A stretch of 9,074 bases of DNA from an uncultured Clostridia bacterium. GTDB lineage: Bacteria > Bacillota > Clostridia > Christensenellales > Pumilibacteraceae. A program made the position numbers and the translations under genes. The notes under the pieces are model-generated. The model worked only from the letters and a program-made list of their open reading frames with translations, was not told where the DNA came from and did not search any database. Every line of letters starts with the position of its first letter. The first letter of the stretch is position 1. The DNA is taken from NCBI GenBank assembly GCA_947588325.1, contig CANPYH010000061.1, forward strand, positions 1 to 9,074, written 5' to 3'. Of the stretch, positions 1 through 7,216 are shown in pieces.

Positions 1-39
1 GCTGACAACGCCGCCCGTTACGAAGATATACTTTGTCAT
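1..39 (-). CDS. pyrG: CTP synthase, N-terminal 13 residues only (partial)
   Basis: The reverse complement from 39 reads MTKYIFVTGGVVS, the hallmark opening of CTP synthase, whose P-loop-like segment normally continues SSLGKG. The gene runs off the left edge. CTP synthase converts UTP to CTP in the cytosol using ATP and glutamine (or ammonia), so it is the last pyrimidine step and a glutamine amidotransferase. Its ATG overlaps the TGA of the upstream CarB-DapF frame by four bases (ATGA), implying translational coupling. A GGGAG motif at 54-50 lies 10 bases upstream of the ATG, inside the dapF end. The identity rests on only 13 residues, but the motif is very characteristic and the pyrimidine context supports it. 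Confidence 0.9.
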   Translation of the reverse strand, partial: MTKYIFVTGGVVS

Positions 40-3000
40 AATTCCACTACTCCCTTGTATACTTCCACAGCGTCGCCCGTGAGATATACCGTTTCGCCCA
101 CATATTGCACGGTAAGTTCGCCGCCCTTTACCTTAACTTTGATATTGTCGCCGAGCTTGAATTTGCCGAGTTTGGTCAGCGCCGCAACCGCCGCGCATAC
201 GCCCGTACCGCAAGCGTAAGTCTCGCCCGTACCGCGCTCCCATACCCGCATTTTAACCGTGCCCTCGTCGAGCACCTGCACGAACTCCACGTTCACTCTG
301 TCGGGGAAGAGCGGATCGGTCTCGATCTGTGAGCCTATGCCCGCGACGTCGGTATTATCCACGTCGTCCACCACCATTACGCAGTGCGGGTTGCCCATGG
401 ACAGGCAGGTTATCCTCCTCTCCTCGCCCGCAAGCATTACCGCGCGGTCCACCACCTCTCCCGTGAGTTTGACGGGGACTTTGGCGGGGGTGAAGTCGGG
501 CGCGCCCATATCCACTTTCGCCGAGCTGACCTTGTTGTTACGAAGGTAAAGGGAGAGTTTCTTTACGCCGCTGAGCGTCTCTACCGTTATGTCCTTATCC
601 TTGACCAGCCCGTTATCATAGACGTACTTACCCACGCAACGTATTGCGTTTCCGCACATCATTCCCTCGCTTCCGTCCGAATTGAACATGCGCATCTTGA
701 CGTCGGCGACCGTGGACGGGCATATGAATACCACGCCGTCTCCGCCTACTCCGAAGTGTCTGTCCGAGAGGTTGAGCGCGATACTCTCCATATTGGTTAT
801 GTCGTGGGTGTGGCAGTCGATATATATATAGTCGTTGCCGCAACCCTGCATTTTGACGAATTTAAGCCGTTGCTTCTCCGTCCTCATGCGGTTTATGTCC
901 ACCAGCTCTATATTCCCCTGCGAATACTTGGAGCGGAGGGAGTTAGCCAGCGCGTTTGCAGTATCGAGCGAAGTCAGTCCGGGTATGGACAGCGTTACCG
1001 CGAGACGACGAAGTTTGACGTCGTCCTCCGAAGGTATTCTGCCCCTCGACGACGTACATATCATGAAGCTGACCTTACCGCCCTGAAGCAGGTCGAAGGT
1101 CGTTTCTCCGCCGCCCTCGCTGATTTTCTGTACCGTCGTAACGGGTATTCCCGCTCGAGCAAGCACGTCCGCCGTGCCCGCGGTCGCGTATATTCTGAAC
1201 CCGAGTTCGCTGTACTTCTTGGCTATCGGCGCAATCTCGGGCTTATCCGCGTCTCTTACCGTGATAAGCACGCCCTTTCTGTTCTTTCTGTCGAGGTTAT
1301 AACCCGCGGCGCAAAGCCCCTTATACAGCGCTTCGTCCAGACTCTTTCCGATACCGAGCACTTCGCCCGTCGATTTCATTTCGGGGCCGAGGTGCGTATC
1401 GAGATCGGCGAGCTTCTCGAAGGAGAAGATAGGCACTTTCACGGCGACATACGGACTGCGTTTGTAAAGCCCGACGCCGAAGCCGAGTTTTTTGAGCGAC
1501 TTGCCGAGCATGCACTCCGTCGCAAGCCGTATCATCGGCACGCCCGTAACCTTGCTTATGTAAGGCACGGTGCGGCTGGACCGAGGGTTGACCTCGATAA
1601 CGTATATCTGGTTGTTCTTGACGATATACTGTATGTTTATAAGCCCCTTGGTGCTGAGCCCGAGCGCGAGTTCGCGGGTGTTCTCGATCAGCTTCTCGGT
1701 TATCTCGTCGCTGAGGTTTTGCGCGGGATATATCGCTATCGAGTCGCCGCTGTGTATGCCCGTTCTCTCGACGTGCTCCATTATGCCCGGTATCAGGATA
1801 TCCTTACCGTCGCAAATGGCGTCGACTTCCACCTCGGTGCCCATGACGTATTTGTCTATGAGTATGATGTTATTCGGGTTCTCGGTGAGTATTACGCGCA
1901 TATACTCCTTGATATCCGCGTCGCTCCAGGCGATTATCATGTTCTGCCCGCCGAGAACGTAGCTGGGGCGCATAAGCACGGGATAACCGAGCGTCTCGCC
2001 CGCTTTGAGCGCGTCCTCGGTGTTGGTTACCGTCAGCCCCGCGGGACGTCTTATATCCAGCTTCTCGAGCAGTTCGTCGAAACGCTCTCTGTCCTCCGCC
2101 GCGTCGATCATGTCCGCCGAAGTGCCGAGTATGCGCACGCCCGTCTCCGAGAGGTGCTTGGTGAGTTTTATAGCCGTCTGTCCGCCGAAAGCCACGACGA
2201 CGCCATACGGCTTCTCCGTCGCTATGACGTTATCCACGTCCTCGTCCGTCAGCGGCTCGAAGTACAGTCTGTCGGCGGTATCGAAGTCGGTGGAAACGGT
2301 CTCGGGGTTATTATTGACAATGGCGACGTCGCAACCCGCCTCTTTGAGCGCCCATACGCAATGTACGGAGGCATAGTCGAACTCGATCCCCTGACCGATA
2401 CGGATAGGACCCGAACCGAACACTATGACGCGGCGCTTTCCGTCGGTATGCTCGCGCATAAACTCCGCCGCCTCGTTTTCGTCGTCGTAAGTCGAGTAGA
2501 AATAGGGCGTCTCTGCGGCAAATTCCGCGCCGCATGTATCGACCATTTTGTATACTGCCCGTCTGTGCATGGGAAGCGGTTCTCCGCTTATGGATTTAAG
2601 CACTCTGTCGGGGTAGCCGAGCTTCTTGCCGCGAAGGTACTCCTCTCTCGTGATTTTCCTGCCGCGTATGGAGTCCTCGTAGCGGACGAGGTTGGCGATC
2701 TTGGTTACGAACCACTTGTCTATCTTGGTCTCGTCGCAGATCTCGTCCACGGTGCGGAGTTTGCGTTTAAGCGCCTCGTATATCATAAACAGGCGGTAAT
2801 CGGTTGCGGGCATGAGCGACGAGACGACTTTCTCGTCCGAGTAGCAATTATACTTGGCGTTATCGAGGCTGTATCCCTCACTGCCGCGCACCGCCTTCAT
2901 GAGCGCCTGCTCGAAGGTGGGCGCAATCGCCATGACTTCGCCCGTCGCCTTCATCTGCGTGCCGAGCATACGTTTTGCATATACGAACTTATCGAAGGGC

Positions 3001-4079
3001 CATCTCGGGAGCTTGACGACGACATAGTCTATCGTCGGCTCGAAGCAGGCCTTTGTCTTACCCGTTATTACGTTGGGTATCTCGTCGAGGGTATAGCCGA
3101 GCGCAATGAGCGTCGCCACCTTCGCTATCGGGTAGCCCGTAGCCTTGGACGCGAGCGCGGAGGAGCGGGACACACGGGGGTTAACCTCGATAACCGCATA
3201 CTCCATGCTGTCGGGTTTGAGCGCGAACTGGCAGTTACACCCGCCCTCAACGCCGAGAGCGGTGATTATGTTAAGCGCGGCGCTGCGGAGCATCTGGTAT
3301 TCTTTGTCCGCCAGCGTGACGCTGGGCGCAATGACTATGCTGTCGCCCGTGTGTATCCCCACGGGGTCGAAGTTTTCCATGGAGCAGACGGCAATGACGT
3401 TGCCCGCATGGTCGCGCATAACCTCGAACTCTATCTCCTTCCAGCCCGATATGCACTTCTCGATAAGCACCTGCGTTATCGGGGAGAGATACAGTCCGCC
3501 CGCGGCTATTTCGCGAAGCTCCTTTTCGTCGTTGGCTATGCCGCCGCCCGCGCCGCCGAGTGTGAACGCAGGACGGACGATAACGGGATAACCTATCGTG
3601 TCCGCGAAGTCAACGGCGCTCTGCACGTCGTTTACCACCTGCGAGGGTATGACGGGCTGACCGATCGCCTCCATGGTGTCCTTGAAGAGCTGTCTGTCCT
3701 CCGCCTTATCTATCGTCTCGGGGTTCATGCCTAACAGTCTTACGTTATTCTCCTCCAAAAACCCGCTCTTGCTGAGCTGCATAGAGAGGGTCAGTCCCGT
3801 CTGACCGCCGAGCGACGGGAGTATGCCGTCGGGCTTTTCCTGCAAAATTATGCGTTTGAGCACGGGAAGAGTAAGCGGCTCGATATATATCTGGTCCGCC
3901 ATCGCCTTATCCGTCATTATAGTCGCGGGGTTGGAGTTTACGAGAACGACTTCCACCTTTTCGTTTTTGAGGGTATGACAAGCCTGCGTGCCTGCGTAGT
4001 CGAACTCCGCCGCCTGTCCTATCGTTATGGGTCCCGACCCTATGACGAGCACTTTGCGTATATCTTTATTTTTAGGCAT
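36..4079 (-). CDS. carB-dapF: Carbamoyl-phosphate synthase large subunit fused to diaminopimelate epimerase
   Basis: A single 1347-residue frame. Residues 1-1064 are a complete CarB: it makes carbamoyl phosphate from bicarbonate, two ATP and ammonia channelled from CarA, for pyrimidine and arginine synthesis. Visible parts are two homologous synthetase halves, each opening with a GSGPI(T/R)IGQ motif (about 14 and 555), ATP-grasp motifs such as GYPVIVRPAFTLGGAGGG (163-180) and IEVNPRVSRSSALASK (297-312), and an MGS-like allosteric domain at about 934-1064. Residues 1073-1347 are a complete DapF (LL- to meso-DAP epimerase for lysine and peptidoglycan) with both catalytic cysteine motifs, MCGNAIRC (C1142) and ACGTGVC (C1290). 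The joining residues are only MRTEKQRL. The start overlaps the carA end by 8 bases and has a strong AAGGAGG at 4092-4086, 6 bases from the ATG. Each half has the usual length of its family. The fusion is either real, or a lost stop or indel at the junction; an internal start at residue 1065 could also give free DapF. Confidence 0.95.
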   Translation of the reverse strand: MPKNKDIRKVLVIGSGPITIGQAAEFDYAGTQACHTLKNEKVEVVLVNSNPATIMTDKAMADQIYIEPLTLPVLKRIILQEKPDGILPSLGGQTGLTLSMQLSKSGFLEENNVRLLGMNPETIDKAEDRQLFKDTMEAIGQPVIPSQVVNDVQSAVDFADTIGYPVIVRPAFTLGGAGGGIANDEKELREIAAGGLYLSPITQVLIEKCISGWKEIEFEVMRDHAGNVIAVCSMENFDPVGIHTGDSIVIAPSVTLADKEYQMLRSAALNIITALGVEGGCNCQFALKPDSMEYAVIEVNPRVSRSSALASKATGYPIAKVATLIALGYTLDEIPNVITGKTKACFEPTIDYVVVKLPRWPFDKFVYAKRMLGTQMKATGEVMAIAPTFEQALMKAVRGSEGYSLDNAKYNCYSDEKVVSSLMPATDYRLFMIYEALKRKLRTVDEICDETKIDKWFVTKIANLVRYEDSIRGRKITREEYLRGKKLGYPDRVLKSISGEPLPMHRRAVYKMVDTCGAEFAAETPYFYSTYDDENEAAEFMREHTDGKRRVIVFGSGPIRIGQGIEFDYASVHCVWALKEAGCDVAIVNNNPETVSTDFDTADRLYFEPLTDEDVDNVIATEKPYGVVVAFGGQTAIKLTKHLSETGVRILGTSADMIDAAEDRERFDELLEKLDIRRPAGLTVTNTEDALKAGETLGYPVLMRPSYVLGGQNMIIAWSDADIKEYMRVILTENPNNIILIDKYVMGTEVEVDAICDGKDILIPGIMEHVERTGIHSGDSIAIYPAQNLSDEITEKLIENTRELALGLSTKGLINIQYIVKNNQIYVIEVNPRSSRTVPYISKVTGVPMIRLATECMLGKSLKKLGFGVGLYKRSPYVAVKVPIFSFEKLADLDTHLGPEMKSTGEVLGIGKSLDEALYKGLCAAGYNLDRKNRKGVLITVRDADKPEIAPIAKKYSELGFRIYATAGTADVLARAGIPVTTVQKISEGGGETTFDLLQGGKVSFMICTSSRGRIPSEDDVKLRRLAVTLSIPGLTSLDTANALANSLRSKYSQGNIELVDINRMRTEKQRLKFVKMQGCGNDYIYIDCHTHDITNMESIALNLSDRHFGVGGDGVVFICPSTVADVKMRMFNSDGSEGMMCGNAIRCVGKYVYDNGLVKDKDITVETLSGVKKLSLYLRNNKVSSAKVDMGAPDFTPAKVPVKLTGEVVDRAVMLAGEERRITCLSMGNPHCVMVVDDVDNTDVAGIGSQIETDPLFPDRVNVEFVQVLDEGTVKMRVWERGTGETYACGTGVCAAVAALTKLGKFKLGDNIKVKVKGGELTVQYVGETVYLTGDAVEVYKGVVEL

Positions 4080-5148
4080 TTTTACCCTCCTTTACCATGT
4101 TTATGAACCTTTGGAAGAGAAATTCCGTATCGAGCGGTCCGCCGTGCGCTTCGGGGTGGAATTGCACCGTGAAGCAGGGGCGGTCGTTGTAGTCCACGCC
4201 CTCGCACGTCTTGTCGTTGGCGTTAATGAACCGCACCTCGGCGTCGGGCGGAAGGGTGTTGCCCTTGACCGCATAGCCGTGGTTCTGGCTGGTTATATAC
4301 ACCCTGCCCGACTTTAAGTCCTTCACGGGCTGGTTAGCGCCGCGGTGACCGTATTTGAGTTTAGCCGTCTTTGCCCCGCTCGCTATCGCCATGAGCTGGT
4401 GCCCGAGGCAGATTCCGAAGGTGGGGATTTTCGACTTGATGAGCTTCTTGATCTGCTCGATCTCGAAGGTCGCGTCTGCGGGGTCGCCGCCGCCGTTGGA
4501 CAGCATGATCCCGTCAGGTTTAAGCGCGAGTATCTCCTCCCCCGTCGCCGTGCAGGGCATGACGTGCACTTCGCAACCTCTTGCCGCAAGCTCCCGCGCT
4601 ATGTTGTACTTCGCGCCGTAGTCTATCAGCACGATTTTAAGTTTGCCGTCCCCCACTACCTCTTCGGCGGGAGCGGTGGTATTTTTCGGAGCGTCCTTTA
4701 TCGTAAACGAGCGTATCTCCTCGAGCAGCGCGTCTTTGTGCGCAATTGAGTCGGTTATCATGCCGTTCATTACGCCGTATTCCCTGATCGTCTTGGTGAG
4801 CCTGCGGGTGTCTATGCCCTGAATGCCGATGATATTCTGCTCGATCAGCCAGTCGTTAAGCTCGCCCTCCTTGCGGAAGTTACTGCCCACTTCGCAAAGC
4901 TCGCGCACTATGTACCCTTTGCAGTACGACTTTCTGCTCTCAGAGTCCACGGTTATCGCGCCGTAGTTCCCGATGAGCGGGAAGGTCTGGGTTATTATCT
5001 GCCCAAAGTACGACGGATCGGTTAGCGTCTCCATATACGAGCCCATACCCGTTGTGAACACGACCTCTCCGACCGTCCGACCGCTTTTGCCGATGGACGT
5101 GCCGGTGTATACGTCGCCGTTTTCCAAAATCAAATAAGCCTTTTTCAT
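4072..5148 (-). CDS. carA: Carbamoyl-phosphate synthase small (glutaminase) subunit
   Basis: 358 residues, normal for CarA. It hydrolyses glutamine and passes ammonia to CarB in the cytosolic CarAB complex. The N-terminal CarA-specific domain (about 1-150) opens with MKKAYLILENG and contains LTDPSYFGQI. The C-terminal class I glutamine amidotransferase domain (about 180-350) has the nucleophile in GICLGHQ (C247), the SQNHGYAV segment, and the His-Glu of the triad in FHPEAHGG (H331, E333). The usual GMTGYQE segment reads GMGSYME (34-40), a mild deviation. The gene lies 29 bases after purF. The GGAG motif at 5165-5162 is 13 bases from the ATG, longer than ideal, so initiation may depend partly on coupling from purF. 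Its last codons hold the ribosome binding site for carB. Confidence 0.97.
   Translation of the reverse strand: MKKAYLILENGDVYTGTSIGKSGRTVGEVVFTTGMGSYMETLTDPSYFGQIITQTFPLIGNYGAITVDSESRKSYCKGYIVRELCEVGSNFRKEGELNDWLIEQNIIGIQGIDTRRLTKTIREYGVMNGMITDSIAHKDALLEEIRSFTIKDAPKNTTAPAEEVVGDGKLKIVLIDYGAKYNIARELAARGCEVHVMPCTATGEEILALKPDGIMLSNGGGDPADATFEIEQIKKLIKSKIPTFGICLGHQLMAIASGAKTAKLKYGHRGANQPVKDLKSGRVYITSQNHGYAVKGNTLPPDAEVRFINANDKTCEGVDYNDRPCFTVQFHPEAHGGPLDTEFLFQRFINMVKEGKNA
4077..4093 (-). promoter_or_regulatory. Strong ribosome binding site of carB inside the carA end
   Basis: AAAGGAGGG (4093-4085) ends 5 bases before the carB ATG and lies wholly inside the last carA codons. The two genes overlap by 8 bases (carA TAA at 4074-4072, carB ATG at 4079-4077). 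This is the best Shine-Dalgarno match in the window and fits the need for matched CarA and CarB output. Confidence 0.85.
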
Positions 5149-5177
5149 GTCTGTTGTACGTCTCCGAAAAGAGTATT

Positions 5178-6590
5178 TTAGTCGAATTTATCCTTTTTAC
5201 CCGCACCCGATACATTGATCGGATACTTGTCCGTAAAGCAACCCGTGCAATATTTCACGTCCGTTCCCTGCGTTATCCTGACCAACTCGTCGAGGTCGAG
5301 GTATACCAGACTGTCCGCGCCGATCTGTTTGCAGGTCTCTTCGACGGTTAATTTATTCGCTATCAGGTTGTCCTTGCTGTCTATGTCCACGCCGAAGTAG
5401 CAGGGCGCAATGAAGGGCGGCGCGCTTATGCGGAGGTGTATCTCCTTCGCGCCCGCGTCACGTAATGACTTGATAATTCTTGCGCTCGTCGTTCCTCTCA
5501 CGATGGAGTCGTCGACGAGTATTATCCGCTTACCCGCTATCGAGGCTTTGAGCGGATTGAGTTTAAGCCCCACCGCCTTCGCACGGCCGCCCTGCGACGG
5601 GAGTATGAAGCTCCGTCCGATATAGCGGTTGCGCACGAACGCCATGCCGTACGGCACTCCCGACTCCATGCTGTACCCATATGCCGCGTCGAACCCGCTC
5701 TCGGGCACTCCGCAGACCATATCCGCCTCCGTCGGGCACTGCCGAGCGAGCGCTCTGCCCATTTCGAGACGGGCTTTATACACGCTCATGCCGTCGATAT
5801 AACTGTCGGGGCGGGCGAAGTATATCATCTCGAACACGCACAGCGCGCGGGGTCCGGGCTTATGGAACACGCTCTCCGCGCGGCCGTCCGCCCAAAACGT
5901 GCACACTTCCCCCGGTTTTATATCCCTGACGTACTCCGCGCCTATCGAGTCGAAGGCGCATGTCTCGCTCGCTACCACCGTCGCGTCGCCGAGCTTACCC
6001 ACGCAAAGCGGTCTGAACCCCTGCGGATCCCGCGCCACGACGAGTTTGTCTTTGGTCAGTATTACGAGGGAGAACGCCCCCTCTACTATGTCCATAAGCG
6101 AGAGCATGGACTTTTCGAGGCTGCCCGTATCGAGCATGCGGTCGATTATTATCTTGCTTATAATCTCGCTGTCGTTGGTGGTGTAGAACACCGCGCCCCG
6201 CTCGTTTACCATGCGGCTCCGTATGGTGTCGGCATTGGTAATGTTGCCGTTGTGGCACACCGCGAAGGTGAGACGGGAGTGGTGCGTGACTATCGGCTGG
6301 GTATTCTCAACGGTATTGCTGCCCGTAGTGGAGTAGCGGACGTGCCCGCACGCCATAGTCGTCTGCGGAGCGGTGCGGAGAAAGTCGTTGTCGAATATCT
6401 CGGTGACAAGTCCGACGTCCTTTTTGCAGGTCATGCTCTCCTCGTTTGCGTCCCCGAAGTACGCTATTCCCGCACCTTCCTGCCCTCTGTGCTGGAGAGC
6501 GAGCAGCGCGGTCGCGGATATGTGTATACATGGCATCGGGGACGGAGATATTATCCCGAAAACGCCGCATTCTTCGTTAATCTTCCTCAT
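5178..6590 (-). CDS. purF: Amidophosphoribosyltransferase (glutamine PRPP amidotransferase), [4Fe-4S] type
   Basis: 470 residues, typical of the Bacillus-type enzyme. It catalyses the committed purine step: PRPP plus glutamine to phosphoribosylamine. The N-terminal nucleophile domain starts MRKINEE then Cys8 in ECGVFGI, so a seven-residue propeptide must be removed to expose the catalytic Cys, as known for this subfamily. LQHRGQEGAG (32-41) and CGHVRYSTTG (81-90) are typical glutaminase motifs. The phosphoribosyltransferase domain carries the PRPP motif ILVDDSIVRGTT (357-368). Cysteines C251 (CVFEMIYFARPDS), C397 (APCYFGVD), C448 and C451 (YCTGC) match the four ligands of the oxygen-sensitive Fe-S cluster. 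The ATG overlaps the TGA of the ANTAR gene (ATGA). An AGAGAGG at 6605-6599, 8 bases upstream, is a good ribosome binding site. Confidence 0.98.
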   Translation of the reverse strand: MRKINEECGVFGIISPSPMPCIHISATALLALQHRGQEGAGIAYFGDANEESMTCKKDVGLVTEIFDNDFLRTAPQTTMACGHVRYSTTGSNTVENTQPIVTHHSRLTFAVCHNGNITNADTIRSRMVNERGAVFYTTNDSEIISKIIIDRMLDTGSLEKSMLSLMDIVEGAFSLVILTKDKLVVARDPQGFRPLCVGKLGDATVVASETCAFDSIGAEYVRDIKPGEVCTFWADGRAESVFHKPGPRALCVFEMIYFARPDSYIDGMSVYKARLEMGRALARQCPTEADMVCGVPESGFDAAYGYSMESGVPYGMAFVRNRYIGRSFILPSQGGRAKAVGLKLNPLKASIAGKRIILVDDSIVRGTTSARIIKSLRDAGAKEIHLRISAPPFIAPCYFGVDIDSKDNLIANKLTVEETCKQIGADSLVYLDLDELVRITQGTDVKYCTGCFTDKYPINVSGAGKKDKFD

Positions 6591-7144
6591 TGTTTAAGCC
6601 TCTCTATGATGTCGTTGGCAATCTCTAACCGCGTTTTGCGCTGTTCCATTGCGCTGCGTTCGATCTCTTTGTGTGCTTCCGATTCGGTCATTCCCCTCTC
6701 TATCAGCAGGCATTTAGCCGTGCTTACCGCTTTAAGCGTTTCCAATTTCTTTTTAAGCGCCACATTTTCCTCGGCGAGCCTGAGCAGTTTTTCGGATATT
6801 CCCTGCGCCGTCTTTATCGCGCCGTACAGCGAAAGTGTGGTGAGCGGCGGGGCTACTATCTGAACGCCCCTATCGTACAGCGGCAGGATATCCCCTTCGG
6901 CGCCGCCCGTCGTTATCAGCACGGTACCGCAGCCCGCGTCGGACAGCGTTCCCGCCATCTCCCCGAAGACGCTGTCGCGAGAGTCGGCGCAAACCACCGC
7001 GATACCGAAGCGACGTTCGCTTATCAGCACGCGTGCCTGAGATATATTATCCGCTCGCACAAGACCGTAGTGCCCGCACATCTTAAGAACATGCACGACG
7101 CTCATAAACGCCTTGTCGGATTTCGCCACTATCAGCGCGTTCAA
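6587..7144 (-). CDS. ANTAR-domain RNA-binding regulator with degenerate receiver domain
   Basis: 185 residues. The C-terminal part (about 130-183) is an ANTAR domain: a helix with KCLLIERGMTESEAHKEI followed by the characteristic SAMEQRKTRLEIANDII. ANTAR proteins bind paired RNA stem-loops and usually act as transcription antiterminators. The N-terminal 115 residues look like a CheY-type receiver, but the acidic pair after strand 1 is replaced (LIVAKSD, 4-10), the phospho-acceptor position after strand 3 is Cys52 (FGIAVVC), and the conserved Lys near strand 5 is missing (IVAPP). It is therefore a pseudo-receiver, as in AmiR, probably controlled by a protein partner rather than by phosphorylation. 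A probable coiled-coil linker lies at about 116-135. The start is TTG with GAGGG 5 bases upstream. It lies just downstream of a GS-like gene, similar to the clostridial glnA-nitR arrangement. The RNA target is unknown. Confidence 0.9.
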   Translation of the reverse strand: MNALIVAKSDKAFMSVVHVLKMCGHYGLVRADNISQARVLISERRFGIAVVCADSRDSVFGEMAGTLSDAGCGTVLITTGGAEGDILPLYDRGVQIVAPPLTTLSLYGAIKTAQGISEKLLRLAEENVALKKKLETLKAVSTAKCLLIERGMTESEAHKEIERSAMEQRKTRLEIANDIIERLKQ

Positions 7145-7155
7145 TTTGTCCCTCT
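7142..7155 (-). promoter_or_regulatory. Ribosome binding site supporting a TTG start for the ANTAR gene
   Basis: AGAGGG at 7155-7150, then the 5-base spacer ACAAA, then TTG at 7144-7142. The protein from this TTG opens as a normal receiver first strand (NALIVA), and the next ATG (codon 14, in KAFMSVV) would delete that strand, so TTG is the best start. A TTG start may keep expression of the regulator low. Confidence 0.75.
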
Positions 7156-7172
7156 ATCCCTTGTTCTCTCTT

Positions 7173-7201
7173 ACGGTTCCGTCGTTTTCGGGCGGAACCG
7201 C
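7173..7201 (-). other. Intergenic RNA hairpin between the GS-like and ANTAR genes
   Basis: CGGTTCCG (7200-7193) and CGGAACCG (7181-7174) form a perfect 8-bp stem, extended by one G-U pair at 7201/7173. The 11-base loop CCCGAAAACGA could close further as CG-AAAA-CG with small bulges. No U run follows (the RNA continues AAGAGAGAACAAGG), so this is not a standard intrinsic terminator. Possible roles are an mRNA processing or stability element, or a recognition structure for the ANTAR protein encoded right after it. The loop does not match the known ANTAR hexaloop pattern. Confidence 0.6.
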
Positions 7202-7216
7202 GTTGCTATGCCCGTC

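Noticed and set aside
818..831. Short TA repeat (tatatatata) near the start of the DapF part
   Set aside because: It encodes the conserved DapF segment YIYID after CGND, so it is explained by the protein; 10 bases of repeat are not notable.
384..3734. Very long open frame on the plus strand opposite carB-dapF (about 1116 codons)
   Set aside because: It is exactly codon-aligned antisense to carB-dapF. Stops there arise only opposite TTA, CTA or TCA codons, which this genome rarely uses. The sense strand encodes a conserved enzyme and the antisense product has no recognisable motif.
5862..6863. 333-codon plus-strand open frame opposite purF and the ANTAR gene
   Set aside because: Codon-aligned shadow of purF, with no family motif. 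Both minus-strand genes beneath it are clear.
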